This document shows, one piece after another, positions 26,064 through 35,530 of a stretch of 64,000 nucleotides of DNA. The notes under the pieces were generated by a model. It did no database searches and was not told the DNA's origin. It saw only the letters and a program-made list of their open reading frames with translations. Every line of letters begins with the position of its first letter. Positions within the stretch are counted from its first letter, which is position 1. Both the position numbers and the translations under genes were made by a program. Origin of the DNA: Larkinella sp051857545 (GTDB lineage Bacteria > Bacteroidota > Bacteroidia > Cytophagales > Spirosomataceae); assembly GCF_051857545.1 (NCBI RefSeq), contig NZ_JBPZHB010000001.1, forward strand, positions 987,094 through 1,051,093, in the 5' to 3' direction.

Positions 26064-29000
26064 ATAGAGCGTCGCCCACGCCCGGAGCCGGTTTTCGGCT
26101 TCGTCGGTCAACTGTCCCGGCAGCAGCCGCCAGAGCCAGTTGTTGGCGGTGGCGGCCGGGGTGTTGATCCGGGCGGTTTCGTCCAGCCCTAACACGTCCT
26201 GCACCGGCAGAATCACTGTTCTGGCCACCGAGGCATACACCAGTTGTCCCAACGCCAGATGCACGGTTTTTTCGGAAACCGGCTTCCCGACGTATTCCGC
26301 TACGGTTTTCTGTTCGGTCGGGCTCAGGCTTTGCCGGTACCAGCCCCGGGTTGTGTTGTTGTCGTGCGTGCCAGTATAGGCAATAAAGTTGGGCGTGTAT
26401 TGGTGAGGAATGTGCGGAGAGAGCGGCAACGCTTCCTGAAAAGCAAACTGAACGACCTTCATACCCGGCAACTGAAACGCGTCGCGTAGCTGATAAACCC
26501 CTTCGCTGATGTCGCCCAAATCCTCGGCCACCAGGGGTAGGGTGCCCAGTTCCTGGTGCAGAACCCGGAAAAAATCGGCTCCCGGCCCCGGTTTCCACTC
26601 GCCCCGGATGGCGGTTTTCTCCCCGGCCGGAATTTCCCAGTATTCCGACAGCGCGCGAAAGTGGTCGATGCGCACCAGATCGAACAACGCCGTATTTTTC
26701 CGAATCCGCCGAATCCACCAGTCGTAGCCGCGCTCTTTGAGCCGGTCCCAGCGAAAAACCGGCATGCCCCAAAGCTGACCGTCGGCGTTGAAATAATCCG
26801 GTGGCACCCCGGCCACTGTAATCAGTTTCCCCGATTCATCCAGACTGAACAGTTCCGGGTGCGACCACACATCCGCCGAATCATAGCTCACGTAAAACGG
26901 CAAATCGCCCAGCAGGTGAATGCCCCGCTGGTTACAATATGCTTTGAGGTTCTGCCACTGCCGGTCAAAAATGAACTGCAACCAGCGCACTTTTTCCAAT
27001 TCGTCATGGTGGGCCTCTTCAAACGCCCGCAACGCTTCCGGCTGGCGCAGACGGTATTCTTCCGGCCATTCATACCACGGCTGCCCCTGAAATTTCTGTT
27101 TCAGGCCCATATACAGCACAAAACCGGTGAGCCAGTGGGCTTCGCGCCGGCAAAATTCCTGAAACCGGCTTTGCAACGGGCTGGCTTTCAGTTGGGAGAA
27201 ATTCCGGTAGGCCTTCTCTAGAAGAACATGCCGAACCCGCTCGGCGCCGGCATAATCCACTTGCCCGGTGGTTGGAAGCTGGTGGGTGCGCAATGCGTCC
27301 CAATCCAGCAAACCGTCCTGCGCCAGGGCTTCCGGACTCAGCAGCAGGGTGTTGCCCGCCATGCTGGAATAGGTGCTGTAGGGCGAATGGCCCGCGCCCG
27401 GTTCCGTGGGATTGAGCGGCAGAATTTGCCAGTAATGTTGTCGGCTGCGGCTCAGAAAATCGGCAAAAGCCCGCGCTTCCGGCCCCAAATCACCAATGCC
27501 GAAAGCCGAGGGAAGTGACGTAACGGGCAGCAGCAGGCCCGCACTCCGGTCGGTAAAAGCCGGTTGTAGTTTCAAAACCGCCAGCGGCAGTATTTTAAAA
27601 ACCTCTTTCAGTGCGATGCCGTCCGTTGTTTTGCCGCTGGTCGGAAGCAGCATGTGCTTCCATTCATCCGGTGCCTCCGGCGGCAGAACGATCCGGGTGT
27701 CTTTCCAGTCGAGGGCCGGAACGCTTTTATTTTGCTGGCGGCTCATTTCGGCCAGGTGCAGCGGAACGGCGACCACCAGCCAGTTTTGCCGGTGCCGGCG
27801 CGCAAAGGCCAGCACATGCTCCCGGTATCGCCCTTCCACCGCCAGCGGAATGTAGTCTCCTTCGGCAAAGAGTTCGGTCGATTCCTGGTTTCGGGCGGTG
27901 AGCAAGGCGTGGGTCAACCAGAGCTTGATTCGGGCGTCATACCGGTTTTCCCACAGATCGCTCAACAGCGCATCCGACGGGGCGGAATCGGGATTGGTCA
28001 GTTCGTCCAGCCATTGCCGGCGCTGGTCATAATCGACGGGTCGGCGGTTGTCGGGATCGACCAGACTCAGGTCCCACAGCTCACACCCCTGATACACATC
28101 GGGAACACCGGGGCAGGTGGCCTTGAGAACAACCTGCGCCAGCGAGTTAACAATTCCAAAATCAGCCAGTTGCCGGTGAAATTTCTGAAAGCTTTTCCAG
28201 AAAGGTCGTTTCCGGTTGAGCAATTGCGCAACGAAATTCCGGGTGGCTTCCTCATACGCAGCGTCGGGCTCGTTCCAGCTCGAATGCCGTTTGGCCTCCC
28301 GCAAGGCTTTTTCCAGATAGTCCTGAAGCCGGTTTTCAAAATCGTCGTCGTCCTGGTCCGGCATGGGGAAGGCCCCCACCAGGGTTTGGTAAATGAAATA
28401 TTCGTCGTTGGCATCCGGCGCGCCCTTCTGCTTCAAGCTGGCGTTTAGCTGCTGCCACTCCTGTACGGTTTTCAGCCATTCGTCGGGCAAATCCGTCAGC
28501 ACGTTCAGCCGCGCCCGGACGTCTTCTCCGCGCTTGGTATCGTGCGTCGAGGTGGCATTGAGGGCCAGCGGCCACTGCTGCCGGCGTTCCTGCATGGCCC
28601 GGTGAAAATCGGTCGGCGACAACCCGAAGGTTTCCGGTGAATCGCCCACTTCGTTGTGCGCGATCAGCCGGTTGTAGGTATACATCAGCGTGTCTTCCAC
28701 CCCTTTGGCCATCAGCGGGCCGGTAAACTGCATACACCGCCGGTACAAATGGGAAACCCGCTGGTTGTAGGCATCGTCGCCATCGGCCGGTTTTTGCAGG
28801 AGAATTTCTTCCAGCACATCGACCGCCGTGGCCAGCTCCGGTTTCTGGTTTTTTAGGTCGGTCAGAATCGCCTGCACGGCGGTAGCCTCCCGCTCCTCCA
28901 ACGGAAACGAGTTGCCATAATACCGGTAAACCGGACAATACACCAGAAATGCGCCGAGGGCCGCCTTTAGACTGTCGGGCGGCAGAACAGCCAGCGCATT

Positions 29001-30287
29001 TTCTTCCACCAGATTCAGTTCCAGGAAAAACCGGTACAGATTATCCAGTTCTCCCTTCATGTGATGGGCGAGAATGAAGGCCTTTTTGTTCAGAATCTGC
29101 TGGTGAACGGGCGTGGCATCGGAAACGAGCTGCTGGTAGAAGTGCGTCAGAACCGGCTCGCTGGCCGGTTGCGTAAACAGGTTATTGACCTGAGCCAGAA
29201 ACTCGTAGCCCGTGGTTCCCTGAATGGGCCAGGCGGTTTCCAGCGGTTCGCCGGGTTCCAGAATTTTTTCGACGATCAGGTACGTTTCTTCTCCGGCCAG
29301 TTCGCGGAGTTGTTCCAGATACGGGCCGGGGTCATACAGTCCGTCGATGTGATCGACGCGCAACCCGGTAAACACGCCCTCGACCACCAGGTCCTTGATT
29401 CCCTGATGAACGGATGAAAACACCGCGTCATTCTGCACGTTCAGGCCAATCAGACTGCTCACCGTAAAAAACCGCCGGAAATTGATCCGGCGGTCGGTTT
29501 CCTGGTGGTGGCTCAACTGATACACCTGCTCGTCTGCCAGTTGGCGGAGTCGCTGCGGGTCGCGGTTGAGGGCGCTCAGACGCGACTTGATGTAGGCTTT
29601 AACGACTTGATTTTTCTGTAAGGACGCGAGCTGCTGCCGGAACTCATTCATGCCCAGCGCGTAGGCTTCGGGTTCTTCCACCAGTTGAAGGGGGCGGATC
29701 TGGTCGAGCAGTTGCTGAACCGATTCCAGCATCGGCTGCTCATCCAGCGCCTGCAAAACCGTTGGGTACGACCGCAGACGCAACGGATAGGCCGTGTCGA
29801 AATACCGCAGCACCAGCCGTCCGTCCTGGTAAGCAACCTTGAGTTCCCGGTTTTTGATGACGTCGTCGAGGGGCGCACCCAGAAAAGGAACCGCCAGCCG
29901 TCCGTGAAAAAGCTGGCTCGTCCAGACGGTATCGAAAAAGGGCATAAACCGCGACAACGGGCCTTTTTCCAGCACGTCCATCAGCCACGGGTTGTTGGGA
30001 TGAAACGCCATGTGGTTGGGAACGATGTCCTGCAACCAGCCGATGCCCTCCTTCCGTAGCTTTTTGCTGAGCGCTTTCAGTTGCTTTTCCGTGCCGATTT
30101 CCGGGTCGATGCGGTGCGGATTGACCCCATCGTAGCCGTGCTGGCTACCCGGTACGGATTCAAAAACGGGCGAGGCATAGAGCGTACCAACACCCAGTTT
30201 CTTCAGGTACGGCCGTATTTTTTCAAAATCGCTAAAGGTAAATCCACTGTGAAACTGGATGCGATAGGTAGCAACCGGATTAGTCAT
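26052..30287 (-). CDS. Fused malto-oligosyltrehalose synthase / 4-alpha-glucanotransferase (TreY-MalQ)
   Basis: The 1411-residue protein joins two enzymes. Residues 1 to about 880 are a GH13 malto-oligosyltrehalose synthase: TYRIQFHSGFTFSDFEKI (8-25), LQDIVPNHMAF (about 80), GLRVDHIDGLYDPGPYL (about 309, nucleophile Asp), MAKGVEDTLMYTYNRL (about 533) and TSTHDTKRGEDVRARL (about 580). From about 920 a complete GH77 amylomaltase follows: SAGLLLPVTSLPSAFGIGDL, DLVRIDHFRALSEYW (near 1205, nucleophile Asp), LVAEDLGDI (near 1250, acid/base Glu) and GTHDNNTTRGW (near 1305). It would recast maltodextrins and isomerise their reducing end to trehalose. No frameshift is seen at the junction. The TreZ partner is at 58.9-60.7 kb. 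Confidence 0.93.
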   Translation of the reverse strand: MTNPVATYRIQFHSGFTFSDFEKIRPYLKKLGVGTLYASPVFESVPGSQHGYDGVNPHRIDPEIGTEKQLKALSKKLRKEGIGWLQDIVPNHMAFHPNNPWLMDVLEKGPLSRFMPFFDTVWTSQLFHGRLAVPFLGAPLDDVIKNRELKVAYQDGRLVLRYFDTAYPLRLRSYPTVLQALDEQPMLESVQQLLDQIRPLQLVEEPEAYALGMNEFRQQLASLQKNQVVKAYIKSRLSALNRDPQRLRQLADEQVYQLSHHQETDRRINFRRFFTVSSLIGLNVQNDAVFSSVHQGIKDLVVEGVFTGLRVDHIDGLYDPGPYLEQLRELAGEETYLIVEKILEPGEPLETAWPIQGTTGYEFLAQVNNLFTQPASEPVLTHFYQQLVSDATPVHQQILNKKAFILAHHMKGELDNLYRFFLELNLVEENALAVLPPDSLKAALGAFLVYCPVYRYYGNSFPLEEREATAVQAILTDLKNQKPELATAVDVLEEILLQKPADGDDAYNQRVSHLYRRCMQFTGPLMAKGVEDTLMYTYNRLIAHNEVGDSPETFGLSPTDFHRAMQERRQQWPLALNATSTHDTKRGEDVRARLNVLTDLPDEWLKTVQEWQQLNASLKQKGAPDANDEYFIYQTLVGAFPMPDQDDDDFENRLQDYLEKALREAKRHSSWNEPDAAYEEATRNFVAQLLNRKRPFWKSFQKFHRQLADFGIVNSLAQVVLKATCPGVPDVYQGCELWDLSLVDPDNRRPVDYDQRRQWLDELTNPDSAPSDALLSDLWENRYDARIKLWLTHALLTARNQESTELFAEGDYIPLAVEGRYREHVLAFARRHRQNWLVVAVPLHLAEMSRQQNKSVPALDWKDTRIVLPPEAPDEWKHMLLPTSGKTTDGIALKEVFKILPLAVLKLQPAFTDRSAGLLLPVTSLPSAFGIGDLGPEARAFADFLSRSRQHYWQILPLNPTEPGAGHSPYSTYSSMAGNTLLLSPEALAQDGLLDWDALRTHQLPTTGQVDYAGAERVRHVLLEKAYRNFSQLKASPLQSRFQEFCRREAHWLTGFVLYMGLKQKFQGQPWYEWPEEYRLRQPEALRAFEEAHHDELEKVRWLQFIFDRQWQNLKAYCNQRGIHLLGDLPFYVSYDSADVWSHPELFSLDESGKLITVAGVPPDYFNADGQLWGMPVFRWDRLKERGYDWWIRRIRKNTALFDLVRIDHFRALSEYWEIPAGEKTAIRGEWKPGPGADFFRVLHQELGTLPLVAEDLGDISEGVYQLRDAFQLPGMKVVQFAFQEALPLSPHIPHQYTPNFIAYTGTHDNNTTRGWYRQSLSPTEQKTVAEYVGKPVSEKTVHLALGQLVYASVARTVILPVQDVLGLDETARINTPAATANNWLWRLLPGQLTDEAENRLRAWATLYNRW

Positions 30288-30596
30288 GAGTATCAGATAA
30301 AGCCTGCGGATAAAGTACGTTCCAAGAACCGCTTGTCAACCGCCAGGCTGGTCGGCAAACGGACGTGCCGGGATGAGCACCTCTATAATAAGCAATGACC
30401 GTAATGGAATGTTTCGATCTTTAAATGGGAGTTCGTAACGGCTCATTGCCGTTTAAGTCTTCATCCTCTTGATACACCATTCATCTATGCGCCGTTTTGG
30501 AGAACACCCGGTTTTCCGGAACAAAAAAAACGGTAGTAAGCCGGTTTACAATAACGGCTTACTACCAGTCCTGCCTGCACGTTTTCAAAAAATTAA
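30288..30596. other. Intergenic stretch, only a terminator seen
   Basis: About 310 nt between the TreY-MalQ start and the YciE-like stop. Apart from the terminator hairpin near 30523-30566 nothing is recognisable; no full TAnnTTTG box lies before TreY-MalQ. Confidence 0.5.
30523..30566 (-). terminator. Intrinsic terminator of the YciE-like gene
   Basis: Perfect 12-bp stem (30532-30543 with 30555-30566), 11-nt loop, followed on the minus strand by one G and eight T. It lies 30 nt after the stop of the ferritin-like gene. Confidence 0.88.
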
Positions 30597-31112
30597 CTAC
30601 TCCGTCTTCGCTGACTCATTGATGGAGCCTTCGGCGATTTCCGTCAGCAAGGAATCGGTTTTCTTTTCTTCGGCCAGGGTTGCTTCCAGCAGTTGAGCGG
30701 CCTTCGGATAGCCCAGCACACCGGCCAGGGTTTTCAGCGTTCCGTAGGAAGCAATTTCGTAATGCTCCACTTTTTGTGCTGCCGAAATCAGGGCCACATC
30801 CCGGGTTAGCGTTCCCTCTTTGGTGTCTTCGATCAACCCTTCCGCTTCCTCGATCAACCCTGCCATCGCGTCACACTTTTTGGCCGATGCTTTTTCACCC
30901 ACAGCCTCAAAGACCTGCTCCAGCCGGGCTACGTGGTTTTCGGTTTCAGTCAGGTGTTTTTCGAAGGCGGTTTGCAATTCGTCCGACGTGGCTGATTTTG
31001 CCATTTTGGTCAGTGCTTTGGTCAAATGTTTTTCCGCCCAGTAGATGTCTTTCAACTCATCGACAAACAATTCCTTCAATTCGCTTTCTCCGTTTCCTTT
31101 TGCCTTTGCCAT
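30597..31112 (-). CDS. YciE-type ferritin-like protein (DUF892)
   Basis: The 171-residue protein is a DUF892/YciE four-helix bundle: LKELFVDELKDIYWAEKHLTKALTKMAK (split here as about 12-40), then the family's ELQTAFEKHLTETENHVARL (about 45-64), IEEAEGLIEDTK and HYEIASYGTLKTLAGVLG (about 117-134), TLAEEKKTDSLLTEIAE (about 145-161). Glu and His residues at the expected metal-site positions (DE..AE.., TEN.., EHYE) are present. Members respond to osmotic and oxidative stress and may store iron. It has its own terminator. Confidence 0.9.
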   Translation of the reverse strand: MAKAKGNGESELKELFVDELKDIYWAEKHLTKALTKMAKSATSDELQTAFEKHLTETENHVARLEQVFEAVGEKASAKKCDAMAGLIEEAEGLIEDTKEGTLTRDVALISAAQKVEHYEIASYGTLKTLAGVLGYPKAAQLLEATLAEEKKTDSLLTEIAEGSINESAKTE

Positions 31113-31335
31113 GATTTTAAACGTTGTTTTGTTAAGATTTACAAACTGTCGGTTCTGAAATAAACCGCTTCAACAGCCCGACTAGTTGGCGTATCAACAG
31201 AAGCGGGCCGGAGTTGTTTTCAAAAAGTTAGCAACGTTTCCGCCTATGCCAAACCCCGAATCAACCTGCATTTTTTAACCATTCTTTCCTGAACGGGTTA
31301 TTCAGGCAACGGAAGTTTCACCTGTCCCGCTCGTT

Positions 31336-32595
31336 ATGAATACCCCGATCGATCCTTCGCTGGCTACACTGGCAAACTACCTGACCGCCCGGCGGGAAGC
31401 CATCCTGAACACCTGGCGAACAGCCTGTCAAAACGATCCGGCCTGCAACACCATCGCCAGTTTAAGCCGGGAAGAGTTCAACAACAAGGTTCCTTTTATT
31501 CTCAACGTTTTCGATCAGCGGCTGCGGCAACTCGCTCTGAATGCAGATATTAAGCAGTTGTCGGAGGAGCATGGTCTGCACCGCTGGCAAAAAGGGTATA
31601 CGTTGCAGGAACTGTTGACGGAAATCCATCACCTGAATCAGGTGCTGCTGGATGAACTGCGTCACTACTGGCAACGCCACCCGGCACCTGAAATGGATTG
31701 GGTCGCCGAATCGTATGAATACTTATCCTGGTTCAAAACGCTCAGCATCAGCGGCAGCGTCGGGCAATATACGGAACTGCAACGACTGGACGCCAGCAAC
31801 CGGGTTCAACTCCTGCAGCAAGCCCTCGACGACCTGAACGAACTGACACGTCAGCGGGGCGATCTGCTGCGAACAGCCTCTCACGACCTGCGGGGCAGTT
31901 TTGGCATCATCGAGGGAGCCGCTTCGTACTTAAATCTGGTGGAAGCGGAGGAGCCGGAGCGGAAACAAATGCTCGAAATGCTGAATCGCAACCTGACGAC
32001 GGTGCGGGAGATGGTCATTCAATTGATGGATCTGGCCCGGCTGGAAGCCGGTCAGGAATCCCTCAACATTCAGTCGTTCAACGCGGGACAACTCCTGCAT
32101 CAACTGATCGACAGCTACCAGCCGCTGGCCGAAGAAGCAGGCCTGATGCTGAAAGCCGACGGCCCGGCGGAGTTGCTGGTCGAAAGTGATCCTCTTCAGC
32201 TACAGCGCATTGTACAAAATCTGGTTCTAAATGCCCTGAAACATACCCGATCTGGCTGGGTATCGGTGTCGTGGGTTCGCGAAAGCGATTACCGCTGGCT
32301 CATCGGCATTCAGGATTCCGGGCCGGGCCTTCCCAACCAGGATGCCGGTTCCTATTCGCAGGCGCTGGCCCCTATCCCAGAGTCCAGTGCCGCTTTTGGC
32401 GTGCCAACTCCAGAAGCCGACGCCCGGGAAAAAGCCGTCATTCAGGCACCCAAAACCGCCAAAGGCGAAGGCATCGGCCTGTCGATTGTCAAACGATTGT
32501 GCGAACTCCTGCGGGCCAGCCTGGAAATTGAGACCAAAACGGGCGAAGGCACCCTGTTCCGCATTCGCCTGGGTCTTCACTGGAAAACCCAGTAA
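31336..32595 (+). CDS. Soluble sensor histidine kinase with RsbRD-like N-terminus
   Basis: The 419-residue protein has no transmembrane segment. Residues 1-140 are all-helical and resemble the RsbRD-type sensor domain (LANYLTARREAILNTWRTAC). A coiled-coil leads to the HisKA domain with the phospho-acceptor H183 in LRTASHDLRGSFGIIEG, then an HATPase with the N box IVQNLVLNALKHT (about 296-308), G1 DSGPGLPNQ (about 328-336) and GEGIGLSIVKRL (about 377-388). A Pro/Ala-rich insertion of about 40 residues separates the two G boxes. No response regulator gene is adjacent, so it is orphan. The RsbRD match is a guess from composition. Confidence 0.85.
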   Translation: MNTPIDPSLATLANYLTARREAILNTWRTACQNDPACNTIASLSREEFNNKVPFILNVFDQRLRQLALNADIKQLSEEHGLHRWQKGYTLQELLTEIHHLNQVLLDELRHYWQRHPAPEMDWVAESYEYLSWFKTLSISGSVGQYTELQRLDASNRVQLLQQALDDLNELTRQRGDLLRTASHDLRGSFGIIEGAASYLNLVEAEEPERKQMLEMLNRNLTTVREMVIQLMDLARLEAGQESLNIQSFNAGQLLHQLIDSYQPLAEEAGLMLKADGPAELLVESDPLQLQRIVQNLVLNALKHTRSGWVSVSWVRESDYRWLIGIQDSGPGLPNQDAGSYSQALAPIPESSAAFGVPTPEADAREKAVIQAPKTAKGEGIGLSIVKRLCELLRASLEIETKTGEGTLFRIRLGLHWKTQ

Positions 32596-32614
32596 AGATC
32601 CGGGCGACGCGTAT

Positions 32615-34015
32615 TCATTGAACGGTTTCTTTCAAAACCTGATAGCGGTTTCGCAATTCGTCCAGTTTTTTGCGAAAAGCGGGGTCGGTCGCCCGGTTTT
32701 TCGTTTCGTGCGGATCGGCTTTGATCGAATACAACTCCTCATAACCGTGCTCGATGAATTTCATGTATTTGAAATCCTGCGTGACCACGCCCTCCACTTT
32801 CGGCAACCGCGGACTGCCCATAAACGTGTGTTCGTAGAAAAAATCCGTTCGGGCGGGCGCGTTCGGCTTCATCAAGTCCGTTCCCTGCATGGTTTTCGGA
32901 ACCGGAACCCCGGCGAACGACAACAGGGTGGGGGCGACGTCGATGTTGAGCGCAATCCGGGCCGGTCTGGTTCCTTTCCGGCTGGCGGGTAAAGCCGGGT
33001 TATAGACGATGAGCGGCACCCGGATGGACTCTTCGTGGCCAAACCATTTGCCTTCCATGCCATGTTCGCCGAGGTAAAAACCGTTGTCGCCCATAAAAAC
33101 AATGATCGTGTTCTGATCCAGTTTCAGTTGCTTCAACTGCGCCCTCAGCTTGCCAACCACCTCATCGACGCCCGTGATCAGCCGGTAATAATCCTTGACG
33201 GTTTTCTGGTGCAGTTCGGGGGTGGAGAACAGCGGTTTCCAGCGTTCGCGGCCAATGTTTTTGTCGGTTCGGAAGAAGTCCGGGAAGCTGGCCCAGTATT
33301 TCGGGTCGGCGGTTTCCGGCACCGGCATTTTGGCATCTTCATACAATGCCTTGAACCGTTCCTGCACCGGATACGTCGGCGGGTTGCCATCCAGTTCGTG
33401 CGGGGCCTTGAAGCTCACCGACAAACAGAACGGCCCTTTCCCTGCAAAATCATTTAGAAAGTTCTGCACGCCATGCGCCACGCTGTCGGTATGGTGAATC
33501 TTCTTCCCGCTCTGGTTGGTGTATTCATACGGCGGCTGGCCCTTGCGGTTACAGGCCCAGAAGTCGTACTGGTCTTCGGGCGGGTTATCGCCCACGCCAT
33601 ACTTCCCAACAAACCCGATTTTATACCCGGCTTTTTTGAGCAGTAACGGATACGTATTGGCAACGGCTTCCGGCGAAAAATCCGTTACAAAATCATTGAT
33701 CTTGTGACGCGATTCATACTGTCCGCTCAGAATACTGGCCCGGCTGACGCAGCAGATCGCCGTGGTGACGTAGGCGTTGGGAAACAGCACACCGCCCTTC
33801 GCCAGCGCATCCAGATTTGGCGTCCGGATGATCGGATTGCCCATCACGCCCAGCGCATCCCAGCGGTGGTCGTCCGTCAGCAGGAAAATGATATTGGGTT
33901 TTTCGGGCGGTTTTGCCCTCACATTCTCAGATAGATGAGGGATAAAGGAAGCTCCCATCAGAACCAAACCGGCCATTCCAAGCACTCCGGCGACTATTGA
34001 CAGTGTTTTATTCAT
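32615..34015 (-). CDS. Sulfatase (S1 family), first of pair
   Basis: A protein of about 466 residues with a signal peptide, starting at the ATG at 34015 (a GTG seven codons earlier would overlap the previous stop). The sulfatase core begins PNIIFLLTDDHRWDALG, whose Asp pair binds Ca. The formylglycine motif reads C-C-V-S-R in AICCVSRASILSGQYESRH, so Val stands where C-x-P/A-x-R is usual. GKYGVGDNPPEDQYDFW, MGDNGFYLGEHGMEGKWFGHEE and the C-terminal LYSIKADPHETKNRATDP fit the family. It would remove sulfate from a glycan in the periplasm after maturation by a sulfatase-modifying enzyme, which is not in this window. It is 18 nt downstream of the second sulfatase. Confidence 0.88.
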   Translation of the reverse strand: MNKTLSIVAGVLGMAGLVLMGASFIPHLSENVRAKPPEKPNIIFLLTDDHRWDALGVMGNPIIRTPNLDALAKGGVLFPNAYVTTAICCVSRASILSGQYESRHKINDFVTDFSPEAVANTYPLLLKKAGYKIGFVGKYGVGDNPPEDQYDFWACNRKGQPPYEYTNQSGKKIHHTDSVAHGVQNFLNDFAGKGPFCLSVSFKAPHELDGNPPTYPVQERFKALYEDAKMPVPETADPKYWASFPDFFRTDKNIGRERWKPLFSTPELHQKTVKDYYRLITGVDEVVGKLRAQLKQLKLDQNTIIVFMGDNGFYLGEHGMEGKWFGHEESIRVPLIVYNPALPASRKGTRPARIALNIDVAPTLLSFAGVPVPKTMQGTDLMKPNAPARTDFFYEHTFMGSPRLPKVEGVVTQDFKYMKFIEHGYEELYSIKADPHETKNRATDPAFRKKLDELRNRYQVLKETVQ

Positions 34016-34032
34016 CGAAACAGACGTTAATT

Positions 34033-35505
34033 TCACTTGGGACGAATTTCTGCATAATACGACGGCGGCCGCAAACTATCCTTGTTATCATAAGTGTAAT
34101 TATAGCGCTTCATATACTCGTCGGCCGGCAAAAATGTATCATTGGTTTCCTTCAGTTTTTGGTCCAGCAGGGTGTTGAGTTGCTTTTGCAGCGCAGCGTA
34201 TTCGGCTTTGTTGACCAGATTGTTCAACTGATACGGATCGGTCTGGTTGTCATACAATAGCCAGGGACCGGCCAGCCGCCGGGCGTAGGTATACCGCTCG
34301 GTGCGAACGGCCCGGTATTCACGGCCCCCGTTCTGGAAATTGTATTCGTGAAACGGAACCGGCAGCACCACCAGCGCGGCATCAACGGGGTAAACTGCCG
34401 GGTTGAGAATACCCTTCGAAACGTCTTTGCCGTCGATGGTCGCCGGAATTTTCAACCCCGCCATCCCCAGCAGTGTCGGCAGAATATCCGGCGTGTTGAT
34501 CGGTTTGGTGATCTCAATGCTTTTCTTCCCGAATCCGTTCGGATACCGCACCAGCATCGGCACCCGGATGGATTCGTCCCAGGGGCGTTGTTTCCGCAGT
34601 ACGCCCTGCGTCAGCAGCATGTCGCCGTGGTCGGAGGTCCATACCAGAATCGTGTTGTCGGCAATGCCCTGCTCGTCCAGGGTTTTGAGCAGCTTGCCGA
34701 GCGCATCATCCAGAGCGGTGCAGTGGGCGTAGTAGTCCGCGTAAATCCGCCGGGCGCTGTCCTGCATGGCTTTCGGCACATTGGGCCGGATCGTCAGCGT
34801 CTTCGGATCATACATCGCCCGGTATTTTTCGGGAGCGGTGTGGTACGGATTGTGGGGCGGTCCCCACGACAACACCAGCAGAAACGGCTTCTCTTTGGAT
34901 TGCTTGATAAACCCGATGGCACTGTCGGTCTGCGGAAACGCGTCGTAGCCCGGCCACTGGTGTTTCCGATCGTTCTCATCAAAATAAAACGAGTCGTTGT
35001 AATCGTGCGACACTTCCCGGACTTTCCAGTAATCGAAACCTTGCCGCCGGTCGCGGGTGATCGGCTTGTCGCGGGCACTATACGGGTGTTCGCCGTTTTT
35101 ATGTCCGTTGATGTGCCATTTGCCGATGTAGCCGGTCTGGTAGCCATTCTCTTTGAAGATTTCGGCCATCGTGAGGGCTTCGTTCGGCAACGGTTTGTCG
35201 TTGTAAAAAACGCCGTGCTTGAGCGGATACTGCCCCGTCAGCAACGTCGCCCGGTAGGGCGTACAAACGGGCATGGTGGCAATGGCGGTTTTGAAGTTGA
35301 CGCTTTCCTTCGCCAGTTGGTCGGCGTAGGGCGTTTTTACATCCGGATTGCCCGCGTAGCCCACGGCATCGGCCCGCCACTGATCCGAGAAGATAAAGAT
35401 CACATTGGGTTTTTCGGTTTTTACCGCGGTTTTCGGCCGGGTCGTGCAATAGAGCAGACTCACGCCAATCAGAAGGAAACCAAGGAGTTGCAGGGCTCTT
35501 TTCAT
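34033..35505 (-). CDS. Sulfatase (S1 family), second of pair
   Basis: The 490-residue protein begins with a lipoprotein-like signal (SLLYCTT, Cys at about 20). The core PNVIFIFSDQWRADAVGYAG holds the metal-binding Asp; the maturation site is the canonical C-T-P-Y-R in MPVCTPYRATLLTGQYP. Further sulfatase motifs: GYIGKWHINGHKNGEHPYS, LSWGPPHNPYH and WTSDHGDMLLTQGV. The C-terminus has the LYDNQTDPYQLNNLVNKAEY block of arylsulfatases. It sits between SusD (25 nt upstream) and the other sulfatase in one operon, so both probably act on the same imported or surface-bound sulfated glycan. The substrate cannot be told. Confidence 0.92.
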   Translation of the reverse strand: MKRALQLLGFLLIGVSLLYCTTRPKTAVKTEKPNVIFIFSDQWRADAVGYAGNPDVKTPYADQLAKESVNFKTAIATMPVCTPYRATLLTGQYPLKHGVFYNDKPLPNEALTMAEIFKENGYQTGYIGKWHINGHKNGEHPYSARDKPITRDRRQGFDYWKVREVSHDYNDSFYFDENDRKHQWPGYDAFPQTDSAIGFIKQSKEKPFLLVLSWGPPHNPYHTAPEKYRAMYDPKTLTIRPNVPKAMQDSARRIYADYYAHCTALDDALGKLLKTLDEQGIADNTILVWTSDHGDMLLTQGVLRKQRPWDESIRVPMLVRYPNGFGKKSIEITKPINTPDILPTLLGMAGLKIPATIDGKDVSKGILNPAVYPVDAALVVLPVPFHEYNFQNGGREYRAVRTERYTYARRLAGPWLLYDNQTDPYQLNNLVNKAEYAALQKQLNTLLDQKLKETNDTFLPADEYMKRYNYTYDNKDSLRPPSYYAEIRPK

Positions 35506-35530
35506 TCTATTGTCAGGTTTTTTGACGTGT

